A DNA stretch of 31,706 bases from Thermocladium sp049965935. Lineage in GTDB: Archaea; Thermoproteota; Thermoprotei; Thermoproteales; Thermocladiaceae. Below, piece by piece: positions 1-8,259 of the stretch (position 1 is its first letter; each line of letters starts with the position of its first letter). The notes below the pieces were generated by a model. That model did not search any database. It was not told the origin of the DNA and was given only the letters and a program-made list of their open reading frames with translations. The DNA is taken from positions 1 to 31,706 of the forward strand of contig JBMFVP010000015.1 of assembly GCA_049965935.1 (NCBI GenBank), written 5' to 3'. Position numbers and translations under genes: made by a program.

Positions 1-60
1 GATTTTAAAAGCTTTACCCCGCCCCTAGAAGGGGCGAGGCTTGTCAATCTTTTGTCACAA
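1..60 (+). mobile_element. IS605-type right-end hairpin (relic or end of an element outside the window)
   Basis: A perfect 6-bp stem CGCCCC/GGGGCG closes a 5-nt loop at 20-36 and is followed by GAGGCTTGTC. This matches the general look of the 3' end (right end and omega-RNA terminus) of archaeal IS200/IS605 elements carrying tnpB. The orientation suggests that the element body lies to the left of the window. The 10-mer GCGAGGCTTG (34-43) recurs at 8615-8624 after another small hairpin. No tnpB coding is visible in the window here. The family call rests on pattern recognition, not on a comparison with a database. Confidence 0.5.
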
Positions 61-227
61 AGTGAATGGGGGGCTAGCTTCCCCAATATCAGTGGGAAAT
101 GAGCGGATCCGTAATTGTAGTTCTCTAGACCCAAAATGCTCTTATCTATTAAGAGGGGAGGAGCCAGCGGTTTTCCGTTAGGAGTTGTTTTTATTTTGGA
201 AAAAATATTTAACTAGACTATTAATGA

Positions 228-644
228 ATGGCATTAATGGATATTGGCGTGGCTCTTGGGGAAAGATTGCGGGCAGTATTATTAATAGTGCCCCTTACTG
301 GGCTATTAATGGTATTATCGTTATTCGTGACGGGCCCGCTCCGGTTCTTTCTGTTAATTACATCGCTGGTAATAATATATCCCTTAATAATAATCGTTAG
401 ACGCTTTAATAGGAAGAAGTGGGGTAACGTGCTCGGCGTCTTCGGTAATTGCTCTCTTTATGATAATGGAATATATATAGATGTGGCCAGAGGCTTGGAT
501 CTATTTATTGAGTGGAACGAGATAAGTCACTGGGAGAAAACAAGCACTGGATCGCTAATAGTTACGTTGGATGGCACTGAAATAGAGACGCCGCTTCCAT
601 TGGATGAACTAGAGAAATTGAAAAACAAAAATAATAATCAATAG
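228..644 (+). CDS. Small membrane protein with two N-terminal TM segments and a soluble C-terminal domain
   Basis: I do not recognise the family. Residues about 14-35 and 38-58 form two hydrophobic segments, followed by a basic RRFNRKK patch that should face the cytoplasm. A soluble domain of about 75 residues follows (NGIYIDVARGLDLFIEWNEI...), with beta-strand-like alternation reminiscent of bacterial PH-like domains in small membrane proteins; that resemblance is inference. A TATA-like AATATTTAA at 204-212 favours a start at 228, or the in-frame ATG at 237. The earlier ATG at 224 is in another frame. The tail is polar and Asn/Lys-rich. It stands alone between an IS605-type end and a convergent protease gene. 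Confidence 0.6.
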   Translation: MALMDIGVALGERLRAVLLIVPLTGLLMVLSLFVTGPLRFFLLITSLVIIYPLIIIVRRFNRKKWGNVLGVFGNCSLYDNGIYIDVARGLDLFIEWNEISHWEKTSTGSLIVTLDGTEIETPLPLDELEKLKNKNNNQ

Positions 645-697
645 AGTGCTCCATTCCTTGGGTCTCCACGTTGGGTCTAGTTTAATGCGATTGAGAA

Positions 698-2554
698 TCA
701 GCGTCCAAATTTAACCAAAATGGCTAAGGCTATTAAGATGCACATCATTCCTATCGTGAATGTTAGTGGATTGATTATCATCGATTGACCGACAGGGGAT
801 ACAGTTGGTTGAGGGGCTGATATAGAAGTGAGCGATGTGTTTATTGTCGGTATAGTTATTGAATATGATGCATTACAGGCAGATACTGTCCTCAATAATT
901 GAAGCACTACATTGGAGTATGCGGATGACATCTCATATAAGTTAAGGGCATTATTGAAGTAATTGGAGGCCAGGATCGTAGAGTTTGCTTTAGTGGAATT
1001 AAATTGGCTATACCAATAATCGCCGTACTGTATATAGGAAAGCGGAAGAAGTGGGGTAGCATTGCACGCCTCTAACCTACTTGTGGAGTAGAGAGCTAAT
1101 TGCCTAACAATAGTTAATAAGCCGGTTTCATATGAAGTTGATTGAGAGGACATGAATATTAAATGAAGCATTGTGCTGGTCTCAGATATGACATCCAAGC
1201 TATTGCTTAGCGCCATTAAGTAATTGCCTTCGCCAAAGTATGTCTGAGCATTGCTTACCTCCGTTAGTAATTGATTTATATCGCCGGCGAAAAACGCGGA
1301 TAAACCCTCTGCCTGAGTTAATGAATACAAGTAAGTCACAGTTGATTCCGCGTATGTCAAGTAATCTTGAGACACCTTATATAGTAACTGCCTAGGTATA
1401 ACATATCCACCTCTTATTCCTTTAAGCAATGCATACCAGTACTGCAGCGTATCGACACGCACATATGCAGCGGATAAATTAGATGCCGCATCCTGAATGT
1501 TCCCTGTACCTAGATCAGAGACCGATTGATTAAGCAATTGCTGTGCTTGATAGATTCTATCATACATGCCGACCATTACATCGATGTTGACGCTGGTCAC
1601 TGTTGTATGATTAAGCAAGTCCAAGTAATTATTAATGGTCGAATTAATGCTATTTATTTCATTCCTTATCTGTGATGAAGTTAATGAGGAGAACTTGGAT
1701 TGATAATAATTTATTAATGCACTATAAAGTAGACTAGCGGCAGTATAGTAATTATCCTGGTTGGCATAGTACTCGGCTGTCTCAATAGTGCCATTTGGTA
1801 TAATGCTTTTATTTAGGAGGAGGGTCTCATAAAGGTACCTGGTCATGTTTATGTATTGGGCCGGTAGACTCAATGTCTCATTTGGAGGTAGGCTTACGCC
1901 GGTCAAGTAATGAGCAGCTTGATAAATCGTGCTAACCGGGATAACCGTTACCCCTAACTGCTTTCCCAATGATATTAAGTTAACCGGGGAGGACGTAGGC
2001 GAAGTATATATTTGCTGCCCATATGGAACCAAAACTACCTTATAACCCATGCTGGCCGCCGCCCTTATCTTATCCGGTATTCCTCCCACCGGTCCAATAG
2101 TTCCATCAGGCATTATCATGCCGGTCATGGTTACCGATGAATTGAGGGTTCTATTATCCAGTAAAGAGAATATTCCGACGGTCATGTAGCCGCTCGCCGA
2201 TGGCCCGCCAATCTCAAGCGTATTAGACGTAGAGTTTATGAAAAAGTCATATCTAGTGAATGGGATATTAGCCATGGATGCAGCCATTATTGCAGCCATT
2301 TGGCTGGATGATATGAAGGAGCCTCCCTCTCCTATTGGTAGTGGGGAAGTTGCAACATATATATTGCCCGAGCCGGGAGTTATAGCGGTTACTGTTATAT
2401 TTATCACAGCACCGCTATTATTGCTGGTGACTGCTAATGCATGTATCGTGACAGATTTCGTATATATTTGTTTTATGCTCCATCCCTGGACCCCTAGCAC
2501 AATTCCCGCCATCATTAATAAGACAATGAATAGTATTCCTACCTTCATAACCAT
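698..2554 (-). CDS. Extracytoplasmic archaeal serine protease with Lon-type (S16) catalytic domain, COG1750-like
   Basis: This is a secreted or membrane-tethered Lon-fold peptidase without an ATPase domain. Residues 5-24 are a hydrophobic signal or anchor segment and residues about 595-614 a C-terminal membrane helix ending in KFGR. Residues 35-180 carry the Lon proteolytic core: GGPSASG with the nucleophile Ser119, then VTMTGMIMPDGTIGPVGGIPDK with Lys162. The Ser-Lys spacing of 43 equals that of E. coli Lon (S679/K722). Residues 230-560 are helical and Tyr/Asn/Ser-rich with many N-glycosylation sequons, consistent with an outside location. The family (COG1750, predicted archaeal serine protease) is established; its substrate here is unknown. 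The start could also be Met3 (2548). It stands alone, divergent from hsp20. Confidence 0.85.
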   Translation of the reverse strand: MVMKVGILFIVLLMMAGIVLGVQGWSIKQIYTKSVTIHALAVTSNNSGAVINITVTAITPGSGNIYVATSPLPIGEGGSFISSSQMAAIMAASMANIPFTRYDFFINSTSNTLEIGGPSASGYMTVGIFSLLDNRTLNSSVTMTGMIMPDGTIGPVGGIPDKIRAAASMGYKVVLVPYGQQIYTSPTSSPVNLISLGKQLGVTVIPVSTIYQAAHYLTGVSLPPNETLSLPAQYINMTRYLYETLLLNKSIIPNGTIETAEYYANQDNYYTAASLLYSALINYYQSKFSSLTSSQIRNEINSINSTINNYLDLLNHTTVTSVNIDVMVGMYDRIYQAQQLLNQSVSDLGTGNIQDAASNLSAAYVRVDTLQYWYALLKGIRGGYVIPRQLLYKVSQDYLTYAESTVTYLYSLTQAEGLSAFFAGDINQLLTEVSNAQTYFGEGNYLMALSNSLDVISETSTMLHLIFMSSQSTSYETGLLTIVRQLALYSTSRLEACNATPLLPLSYIQYGDYWYSQFNSTKANSTILASNYFNNALNLYEMSSAYSNVVLQLLRTVSACNASYSITIPTINTSLTSISAPQPTVSPVGQSMIINPLTFTIGMMCILIALAILVKFGR

Positions 2555-2672
2555 AAGCGCGGGTCAAGCAATTTAAAAACTTATTTATAAATGCCAACAT
2601 TCACTCCAGTCCCCTCCTCAATTTTGAAGAGCCAGACATATTTCTAGTCTTTACATATATCGCTCCATAAGG

Positions 2673-2680
2673 TTTAAAAA
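2673..2680 (+). promoter_or_regulatory. TATA box of the hsp20 gene
   Basis: TTTAAAAA preceded by a purine-rich GG lies 23-30 nt before the ATG at 2703. This is the spacing of a leaderless crenarchaeal promoter. Confidence 0.55.
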
Positions 2681-2702
2681 AGGAGTATAAGCGTTATCAA
2701 AT

Positions 2703-3230
2703 ATGTCTGAGTTCGACGATTTTGATAAGTGGTGGAATCGTTTAAGGAAGTTCATGGATAGTTTTGAGACAGAGATAGAGAAGGAAATGGATGAACTATT
2801 TAGGCAAGCAGAGAAGCAGCAACGAAGCGCGAAGAAGCCAAATATGTATTATTATGGGTTTGAAATAACCATGGGACCCGATGGTAAGCCAATTGTTCGG
2901 GAGTTTGGGAATGTTAAGCCATGGAGCGAGCGAGGCTCTCCAGTGATTAGTGAGGACATAGAACCCTTAACAGATGTATTTGATGATGGGGATAAGATAA
3001 AGGTAGTCATGGATATGCCAGGGATAGATAAGGATAAAATAAAGATAAAGGTTGATGGAAATAAATTAATAGTATCAGCTGAAGGCAATGATAGGAGATA
3101 TTATAAGGAAGTTAATTTGCCCGCTAATGTGGATCCAAGCAAGGCTAAGGCAACCTATAGGAATGGGGTCCTCACCATTGAATTAACAAAGAAAAATGGA
3201 AAAAATGGCTTCGAAATAGAAGTTAATTAA
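2703..3230 (+). CDS. hsp20: Small heat shock protein (Hsp20/alpha-crystallin family)
   Basis: An ATP-independent holdase that binds unfolding proteins in the cytoplasm and forms large oligomers (family knowledge). Residues 1-45 form a charged, aromatic helical N-terminal arm (DKWWNRLRKFMDSF). The alpha-crystallin domain covers about residues 90-165 and includes the typical core VVMDMPGIDKDKIKIKVDG and the late strand signature YRNGVLTIELTKK. The C-terminus ends in GFEIEVN, where a classical I-x-I anchoring motif is represented by IEV. The length (175) is normal for archaeal Hsp20 with an N-terminal extension. The leaderless TATA box at 2673 supports the start. Confidence 0.93.
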   Translation: MSEFDDFDKWWNRLRKFMDSFETEIEKEMDELFRQAEKQQRSAKKPNMYYYGFEITMGPDGKPIVREFGNVKPWSERGSPVISEDIEPLTDVFDDGDKIKVVMDMPGIDKDKIKIKVDGNKLIVSAEGNDRRYYKEVNLPANVDPSKAKATYRNGVLTIELTKKNGKNGFEIEVN

Positions 3231-3331
3231 GCCTTATTTCCCAAATATTAACTTCTAAAAAATCGTATATACTATTCTTGTTCCTCCATGAATGCGACAT
3301 GCTTATATTTTCTTTCGGATTATATTAGCTA

Positions 3332-3967
3332 ATGGTGAAGATTTTAATAACAGGTTTTGAACCATTCGGCGGCGACGATGAGAACCCCACTAGATTAATA
3401 GCAAGAAACATAAATGGTAGAGTAATAAATGGAGCTGAATTAGTGGGACTAGTTTTACCAGTATCATATTCACGTGCTAAGGCAATGCTGCTTGATGCTT
3501 TACGCAATGAGAGGCCGGATGTATATATAGGCATGGGTCTAGCGCCTGGTAACTCCATCATTAATGTAGAGAAATTTGCATTAAATATCGCTAATGGTAA
3601 GGACAATGATGAATACTATGCGGATGATGAAGCGATAATTAAAGATGGTCCTCTCGCCTATATCTCCACGCTTCCCATAAAGCCAATTGTAAGTAAGTTA
3701 CGTGATGTTGGCATACCGGCTCGGGAATCGTATCATGCTGGAACGTATCTATGTAATTATGTTATGTACTTAGGTCTCCACTACTCCTCAACATTAGGGA
3801 TCCCCACGATGTCTGGCTTCATTCATTTTCCCTATAATTCCGAGTATATATCTAGACGCGGCTCCGCTTCTCCCTCGCTTCCCCTGAGCTCCATGATTAA
3901 TGCGATTATTAGGACAACGGAGGTCGTATTAGAGAGACTAGTTGGGGATCCATATAAGAAACAATAA
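3332..3967 (+). CDS. pcp: Pyrrolidone-carboxylate (pyroglutamyl) peptidase, family C15
   Basis: Removes N-terminal pyroglutamate from peptides in the cytoplasm. The N-terminus ILITGFEPFGGDDENPT is the family hallmark. The catalytic triad is visible as Glu80 (NVEKFALN), Cys141 (HAGTYLCNYVMY) and His165 (SGFIHFPYN), in the usual order and spacing. The length of 211 fits the family (about 200-220). A TATA-like TTATATTTT lies roughly 30 nt upstream of the ATG. The downstream hypothetical gene is on the same strand but appears to have its own promoter. Confidence 0.95.
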   Translation: MVKILITGFEPFGGDDENPTRLIARNINGRVINGAELVGLVLPVSYSRAKAMLLDALRNERPDVYIGMGLAPGNSIINVEKFALNIANGKDNDEYYADDEAIIKDGPLAYISTLPIKPIVSKLRDVGIPARESYHAGTYLCNYVMYLGLHYSSTLGIPTMSGFIHFPYNSEYISRRGSASPSLPLSSMINAIIRTTEVVLERLVGDPYKKQ

Positions 3968-3999
3968 CTTTTCCCCTCAAGCCATGCTAAGGCCACTCC

Positions 4000-4006
4000 T
4001 TAAAAA
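4000..4006 (+). promoter_or_regulatory. TATA box that decides the start of the following hypothetical gene
   Basis: TTAAAAA lies 23-29 nt before the ATG at 4029. This argues for the short form of the gene instead of the upstream in-frame ATG at 3942 that would overlap pcp. Confidence 0.5.
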
Positions 4007-4028
4007 TGCTTATATGTTCACTCATAGT

Positions 4029-4514
4029 ATGTTGCTCATATTGATCAACACAAATTACGAGGATGCATTGGACTACTTGCTGAGGAATATAGGCGATGAG
4101 AATGCATTGGCTATAACGAGTGATGCAATCATTACTTGGAAGAGTAGGGCTAGCATTGAGAGGAACCTCATGTCATTGAAGGATAAGATCATCTCAAAAG
4201 TGAGCGGGGAAGGAGATATAGAATTCTCATACGCAGTAATCGAGCTAAGCGATGATCAGTTAGGGAGCCTAAGAACCATGATCAGGGATGCGCTCGTTAA
4301 ATTGGATAGGGAGACATATAGACACATCGACTCCATCAGAAATAGACTAGGCAGAATAAGCGAAAAAAGACTAGAGACAGAAATGAGGTTTCTAAATAAG
4401 AGATTTAATTCATTGATGCTGCTTCATAATAAGTTTAAGGTAATGACCCCCGATACAGAAAAAATGATAGATTTAATGAAGGAATTGAGAATAATGCTGG
4501 GCAATAAGAAATGA
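4029..4514 (+). CDS. Hypothetical helical protein
   Basis: Not recognised. From the start preferred here the protein has about 161 residues (MLLILINTNYEDALDYLLRN...). An opening beta-strand-like hydrophobic stretch is followed by mostly charged amphipathic helices; the segment about residues 60-125 (DRETYRHIDSIRNRLG..., then EKRLETEMRFLNKRF) has coiled-coil character. No metal-binding or catalytic motif is evident, and there is no signal or TM segment. The open frame extends upstream to 3942 and would then overlap pcp by 26 nt; the TATA box at 4000 makes 4029 the better start. It converges with the large secreted-protein gene that ends 8 nt away. Confidence 0.6.
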   Translation: MLLILINTNYEDALDYLLRNIGDENALAITSDAIITWKSRASIERNLMSLKDKIISKVSGEGDIEFSYAVIELSDDQLGSLRTMIRDALVKLDRETYRHIDSIRNRLGRISEKRLETEMRFLNKRFNSLMLLHNKFKVMTPDTEKMIDLMKELRIMLGNKK

Positions 4515-4521
4515 TTTAACC

Positions 4522-6543
4522 TTACACGTTCTCTACATCAGGTCCTTCTATGTTCTTTCTTTTTCTATTCTCGCTTATTGCATAGAAAAGCAGCCCAGCT
4601 CCTCCGAATCCTAATGCCGTCAGCAATGCTTCTCCCGTGGTTATAGGCATTCCATCAAATACAGTCAATATGTCAGTTCCTATTATTATCGGCTTACCCG
4701 CGCTAGTTATTGGCACTACCTTAGTGTATTTGGCATAGCGGAGCTGTGCAGTCACTTGATAAGTGCCAGCAAGGACTCCATTAACGTTGCTTGTTCCAGC
4801 ATTACCTGTAATTGAACTATATGTTGGTCCATAGCCTATCCTGTAAAGCGTTACGTTGACTCCTCCTAAAGCCTGGTGGAACTCTCCCTCTACTACCACC
4901 GTTACATTATACACGCCTAGCTGTAGAGTTATTGGTTGATTAGTCAATGTATTGACGTATCCTATATACACAGGCGCGCCTTGGTATGATACCGTGAATT
5001 GTATTGGATCAGGTGACTTTATCGGAACATATGCTATTCCATTAGCGCCAACAGATATTGGCCCATAGTTCACACCATCTTGGGTCGCAGTTACGGTAGC
5101 TCCCTTAACAGGCTTCCCATTCGTGTTAATTAATTGCACTTGGAGTGGGGCCCAATTCACGTATACCTCATACTGTCCTGGTTCATTGACCCCAAGGGTA
5201 CTTACGGCTATATATGCCTCATGACGGGTGGGCGATATTGACACTAAGCGATCCACTGATCCCCACGGCAATTCAGAATCGGTGTATCCACCATATGATA
5301 CGCCGCTGGGGGTCACTATTTTCTGTATATAACCTACCTCCGGAAGCTGAACTACTAGGGATGTCCATAGCCCATTGCTTATATCACTTGGAGCAACGGT
5401 TACCATTAGGTTGCCATTCTGCCATTGGCCAACTTGCTTATATAGTATTGGCATATAGGTTACAGTTAATGGTGAAGAGGTTGGGTTTTGCACCTTGAAT
5501 ACATTATCGTATATTACGTATATTCCTATCACTGGAGCGAACTTTATGAATGGAGGCAATATATATGTTATTCCAGCCACGCTTATTAAGTTAAACAATG
5601 TATATACAGGCATTACCCTATTGGCTATTACTTGGAACTTAACTGGATTCTGCCCTACCACCAGTGGTTCTACGGTATATACCACAGCCACGTAGCCCAG
5701 CAAGTTCCATCCAGCAGGCACTCCAAAACTCGAAGATGACACTACTAGGCTACTCTTGGGCGACACAGTTGCATTGAAGAATTGGGTTCCCTTAACCAAC
5801 ATAGCGCTCGGCATCTGGTACTGTGCCCCGTATGCTATATCTACTGAGTAGGTGCCCGGCGGTAATTTAGACATATCCAGCTGTAGGGCTTTCTCCTCTA
5901 TCTTGAAGTAAGTCACGTTCTGATACCAATTATCAACTAGCTGTGAGAGCGATGTTCCATTCGGAAGATAAGCATTGACTAATTCGAATGGAGCATTATT
6001 GTCAATTGTTAATTTAACTATTTGATCAGTGACATATTGGAACGTGTAGTCCGGCGCAGTTATATTGATGGTACTCGTTTGAGGAGTTAATGGTATATAG
6101 TCCTCCTTAGCAAATGTTGCGCTAATTATTATTGTTGCATTGACCGTGGTTTGACCATTATTAGTTATGGTCAAACTAGAGTTAGTGGTGTATGCCGATG
6201 TAATCATTCCATACTGGTTCTGAGAAACCAACACGCCGGCACCACTTATAGTCAATGCTGGGGTAGGTGTTGGGAAGTATACTTCTAGGTACTTCATCAC
6301 GTAGCCTGGCCCAGGCGATAAGGGTGCCTGTACAGTCGTTGCCTGGCCTGGCTGAAGCGAGACAGTACTAGTTTGATTTATTATGTCGGTGTAAGTTAAT
6401 TCCGCATAGTAAGGCAGCTGTACGGTTACTGGCTGGTTCTGAGTAGTAAGTGTATTATTGGATACAGTTGCGTGAAGCGCTGATGCAGTGACCATAAGCG
6501 TCACCACCAGCATCAGCGCGAGTCCGGAAATTGACCACTTCAT
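4522..6543 (-). CDS. Large secreted, C-terminally membrane-anchored surface protein with Ig-like/carboxypeptidase-regulatory-like repeats
   Basis: About 673 residues from the preferred start. The N-terminus MKWSISGLALMLVVTLMVTA is a signal peptide. The ectodomain is Thr/Ser/Asn/Gly/Pro-rich with many sequons and beta-strand character. Near the C-terminus, segments such as NTNGKPVKGATVTATQDG and the following ALGGVNVTLYRIG resemble tandem carboxypeptidase-regulatory-like (beta-sandwich) domains. A TM helix (TTGEALLTALGFGGAGLLFY) and a basic tail ENRKRKN close the protein. This topology suits an S-layer-associated or adhesin-type surface protein, but no family was recognised. The open frame reaches 6615; I chose 6543 because the signal peptide begins there and a TATA-like ATTATATTA lies about 25 nt upstream. 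Confidence 0.75.
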   Translation of the reverse strand: MKWSISGLALMLVVTLMVTASALHATVSNNTLTTQNQPVTVQLPYYAELTYTDIINQTSTVSLQPGQATTVQAPLSPGPGYVMKYLEVYFPTPTPALTISGAGVLVSQNQYGMITSAYTTNSSLTITNNGQTTVNATIIISATFAKEDYIPLTPQTSTINITAPDYTFQYVTDQIVKLTIDNNAPFELVNAYLPNGTSLSQLVDNWYQNVTYFKIEEKALQLDMSKLPPGTYSVDIAYGAQYQMPSAMLVKGTQFFNATVSPKSSLVVSSSSFGVPAGWNLLGYVAVVYTVEPLVVGQNPVKFQVIANRVMPVYTLFNLISVAGITYILPPFIKFAPVIGIYVIYDNVFKVQNPTSSPLTVTYMPILYKQVGQWQNGNLMVTVAPSDISNGLWTSLVVQLPEVGYIQKIVTPSGVSYGGYTDSELPWGSVDRLVSISPTRHEAYIAVSTLGVNEPGQYEVYVNWAPLQVQLINTNGKPVKGATVTATQDGVNYGPISVGANGIAYVPIKSPDPIQFTVSYQGAPVYIGYVNTLTNQPITLQLGVYNVTVVVEGEFHQALGGVNVTLYRIGYGPTYSSITGNAGTSNVNGVLAGTYQVTAQLRYAKYTKVVPITSAGKPIIIGTDILTVFDGMPITTGEALLTALGFGGAGLLFYAISENRKRKNIEGPDVENV

Positions 6544-6667
6544 GGGAATGACACATATGTTTATGCTAATATAATAATCGTTTAAAATAGATATATGGTT
6601 AGCCATGTTATACATTATATCTAAATCTAGACGTATACGTCGGAAAAGAGCTTAATAATGGATATAC

Positions 6668-7492
6668 CTAGTAGTTAATGGCATTTATTATTTTGCCGCC
6701 AACTCTATTTAGTGTCTTGAACAACCTCGGTAAATCCATTTTCTTTTTATCATTAATTAGTGATATGGGGGTAATCACTATTGCATTTCTCTTGTATAAC
6801 CAATATGCATCGCTATTGGGATCCAATTCCTCAAGCTCATGGCCCCACCTCCAATAAATTGGGGATCCTCGTGGATCATTTGCCTCCACTAATTCTTCCT
6901 TGAATAATTTTCTGCTTAGCATATCCGAAATAACTACCTCGCCGCTCCAGGTAGATGGATCAGGCGAGTTTATGCTTATTACATCGATTCCAGAGAACCA
7001 TCCGGCATCTTCAATGCTTTGGATTATTGTGGCGGCCACTAGGCTAGGCATCTTAAAGTATTCTATGGGTATGCCTGAATTAATGAATTTCTTGTCCTGG
7101 GGAACCACTACTGATACGGCTATGCCAGGCACTCCCATGAGTGATGCTTGTATGGCGGCTCCTATTGTTCCACTTATGAAGAGAGACTCTAATCCCACGT
7201 TTTCCCCTAGATTAATGCCGCTTATCACTATGTCCGGCTTAAATTTATTGACGCCTATGAAGACAGCATCCGCTGGAGTTCCATCAACAGTGTAGACTCC
7301 ATCCATGGAGTAGCCCAGGGATCTATGAATTAGCCTAAGGGGTTTATCGTATGTGCGGGCCGAGCCAATGCTGCTCCGCTGGATTTCTGGCGCAACCACA
7401 TTGATGTAATTCCGTTTTTCATGAAGCTCCATAGCTAATGCCCGTAGGCCAGGTGAATCCACGCCATCATCATTGGTTAAGAGCAACTTCAT
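6668..7492 (-). CDS. surE: 5'/3'-nucleotidase SurE
   Basis: A divalent-metal-dependent phosphatase acting on nucleoside monophosphates, cytoplasmic. The N-terminal LLLTNDDGVDSPG holds the metal-binding Asp8/Asp9; Ser40 (APEIQRSSIGSA) and Asn94 (VISGINLGENVG) complete the expected site. GTIGAAIQASLMGVPGIAVS is the conserved downstream block. The length of 274 is within family range. A TATA-like CTTAAATAT lies about 30 nt before the ATG. Divergent from the relic-bearing region at 7.5-8.2 kb. Confidence 0.95.
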   Translation of the reverse strand: MKLLLTNDDGVDSPGLRALAMELHEKRNYINVVAPEIQRSSIGSARTYDKPLRLIHRSLGYSMDGVYTVDGTPADAVFIGVNKFKPDIVISGINLGENVGLESLFISGTIGAAIQASLMGVPGIAVSVVVPQDKKFINSGIPIEYFKMPSLVAATIIQSIEDAGWFSGIDVISINSPDPSTWSGEVVISDMLSRKLFKEELVEANDPRGSPIYWRWGHELEELDPNSDAYWLYKRNAIVITPISLINDKKKMDLPRLFKTLNRVGGKIINAINY

Positions 7493-7562
7493 AGCGTGAA
7501 GAAATGATTTTGAATAAACTGGATATTTAAGTATTTTGGGAAGAAACTAGCAGCGAATTGCC

Positions 7563-7694
7563 TCAGTTCTTGCGTGGAGCTTTCCTGCCTGCATCCTTGC
7601 CTCCATATATGGAGTTACGGCAGAATCCTCCACAAGCATGGATACCCCAAGCCAGGGGCGCAGACCCAGCATCAACAGTCAAGGCCAAATCAAT
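7563..7694 (-). pseudogene. C-terminal relic of an IS605-family TnpB
   Basis: Read on the minus strand, an unbroken frame gives IDLALTVDAGSAPLAWG, then IHACGGFCRNSIYGGKDAG and a terminal RKAPRKN followed by TGA at 7563-7565. The 'ACG' block followed by a short basic tail looks like the extreme C-terminus of archaeal TnpB proteins. A stop lies immediately upstream, so only about 43 codons survive. No transposon end was recognised to its left. The rest of 7493-7963 holds nothing else that I recognise. Confidence 0.5.
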
Positions 7695-7935
7695 TCATAT
7701 AATATACGCATTCTTGTGAGGTATTCTCTCACTGGATAGAACTTTCACCCCTTAAACCTAAAGAATTAAATATTTTTGTCTTGAGATCTAATTATTCTAT
7801 CTTTTATGAGTTGAGTCATTTGTTTTATTATCGAGTTTGATCAGTGAGCATGGGAAAAGGATCAACCTTAGAAGAATGGATTTAATTAATTCAAGGAATT
7901 CATAATTTAGCGTGGGTGGTAGGTCAGAGCAATGC

Positions 7936-7943
7936 TTTTAAAA
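7936..7943 (+). promoter_or_regulatory. TATA box of the acidic small ORF
   Basis: TTTTAAAA lies 21-28 nt before the ATG at 7964, the leaderless spacing seen at several genes in this window. Confidence 0.5.
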
Positions 7944-7963
7944 TGCAGTTGGTCAATAATGCT

Positions 7964-8062
7964 ATGGTGAGTAATATGGCTCGTTTGGCAATGGAGGAAG
8001 AATGGGATGAAGAAGAGGAATGGGAGGAGGAATTTGAATCGGAATGGGAGGAGGAATTCTAG
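7964..8062 (+). CDS. 32-aa extremely acidic small protein with repeated Trp-Glu motifs
   Basis: A short open frame encodes MVSNMARLAMEEEWDEEEE, followed by WEEEFESEWEEEF. After a short neutral N-terminus almost every residue is Glu or Asp, broken by regularly placed aromatics: EEEWDEEE, EEWEEEF, SEWEEEF. No family was recognised. A TATA box at 7936-7943 is at the right distance for leaderless expression, which is the main support for a real gene. The organisation (aromatic anchors in an acidic strip) suggests binding to a basic protein or nucleic-acid-binding surface; that is inference. The neighbouring TFS-like gene also ends in an acidic tail. Confidence 0.5.
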   Translation: MVSNMARLAMEEEWDEEEEWEEEFESEWEEEF

Positions 8063-8232
8063 GATTTCAGCCAGGTTATAAGAAAAGGTAAATCGCCTTT
8101 TAGGTATTATAATTTTAATTAACTAGAAGTTGCTTAGATCACTCGATTTCGGCTAGTGTATCATTATAGGGATCCCATATTTCGGGAATTGGCTATAATG
8201 TACGGATCATGTTGGGATATTAGTTCAGAGAA

Positions 8233-8241
8233 AGGTTTTAA
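8233..8241 (+). promoter_or_regulatory. TATA box of the TFS-like gene
   Basis: GGTTTTAAA precedes the ATG at 8260 by about 19-27 nt, or the in-frame ATG at 8266 by about 25-33 nt. The 200 nt upstream of it (8063-8232) show no other recognisable feature. Confidence 0.45.
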
Positions 8242-8259
8242 AGGGGAAGCAATGGTAAG

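Noticed and set aside
185..400. 71-codon frame overlapping the small membrane protein
   Set aside because: Frame-shifted overlap without family features; the frame from 228 has coherent TM segments, and the TATA-like box at 204 lies inside the shadow frame.
2238..2576. Plus-strand frame of 112 codons with hydrophobic stretches
   Set aside because: Antisense shadow of the N-terminal part of the Lon-type protease, which has intact catalytic motifs.
3942..4028. Longer N-terminus of the hypothetical gene
   Set aside because: It would overlap pcp, and the TATA box at 4000 points to ATG 4029.
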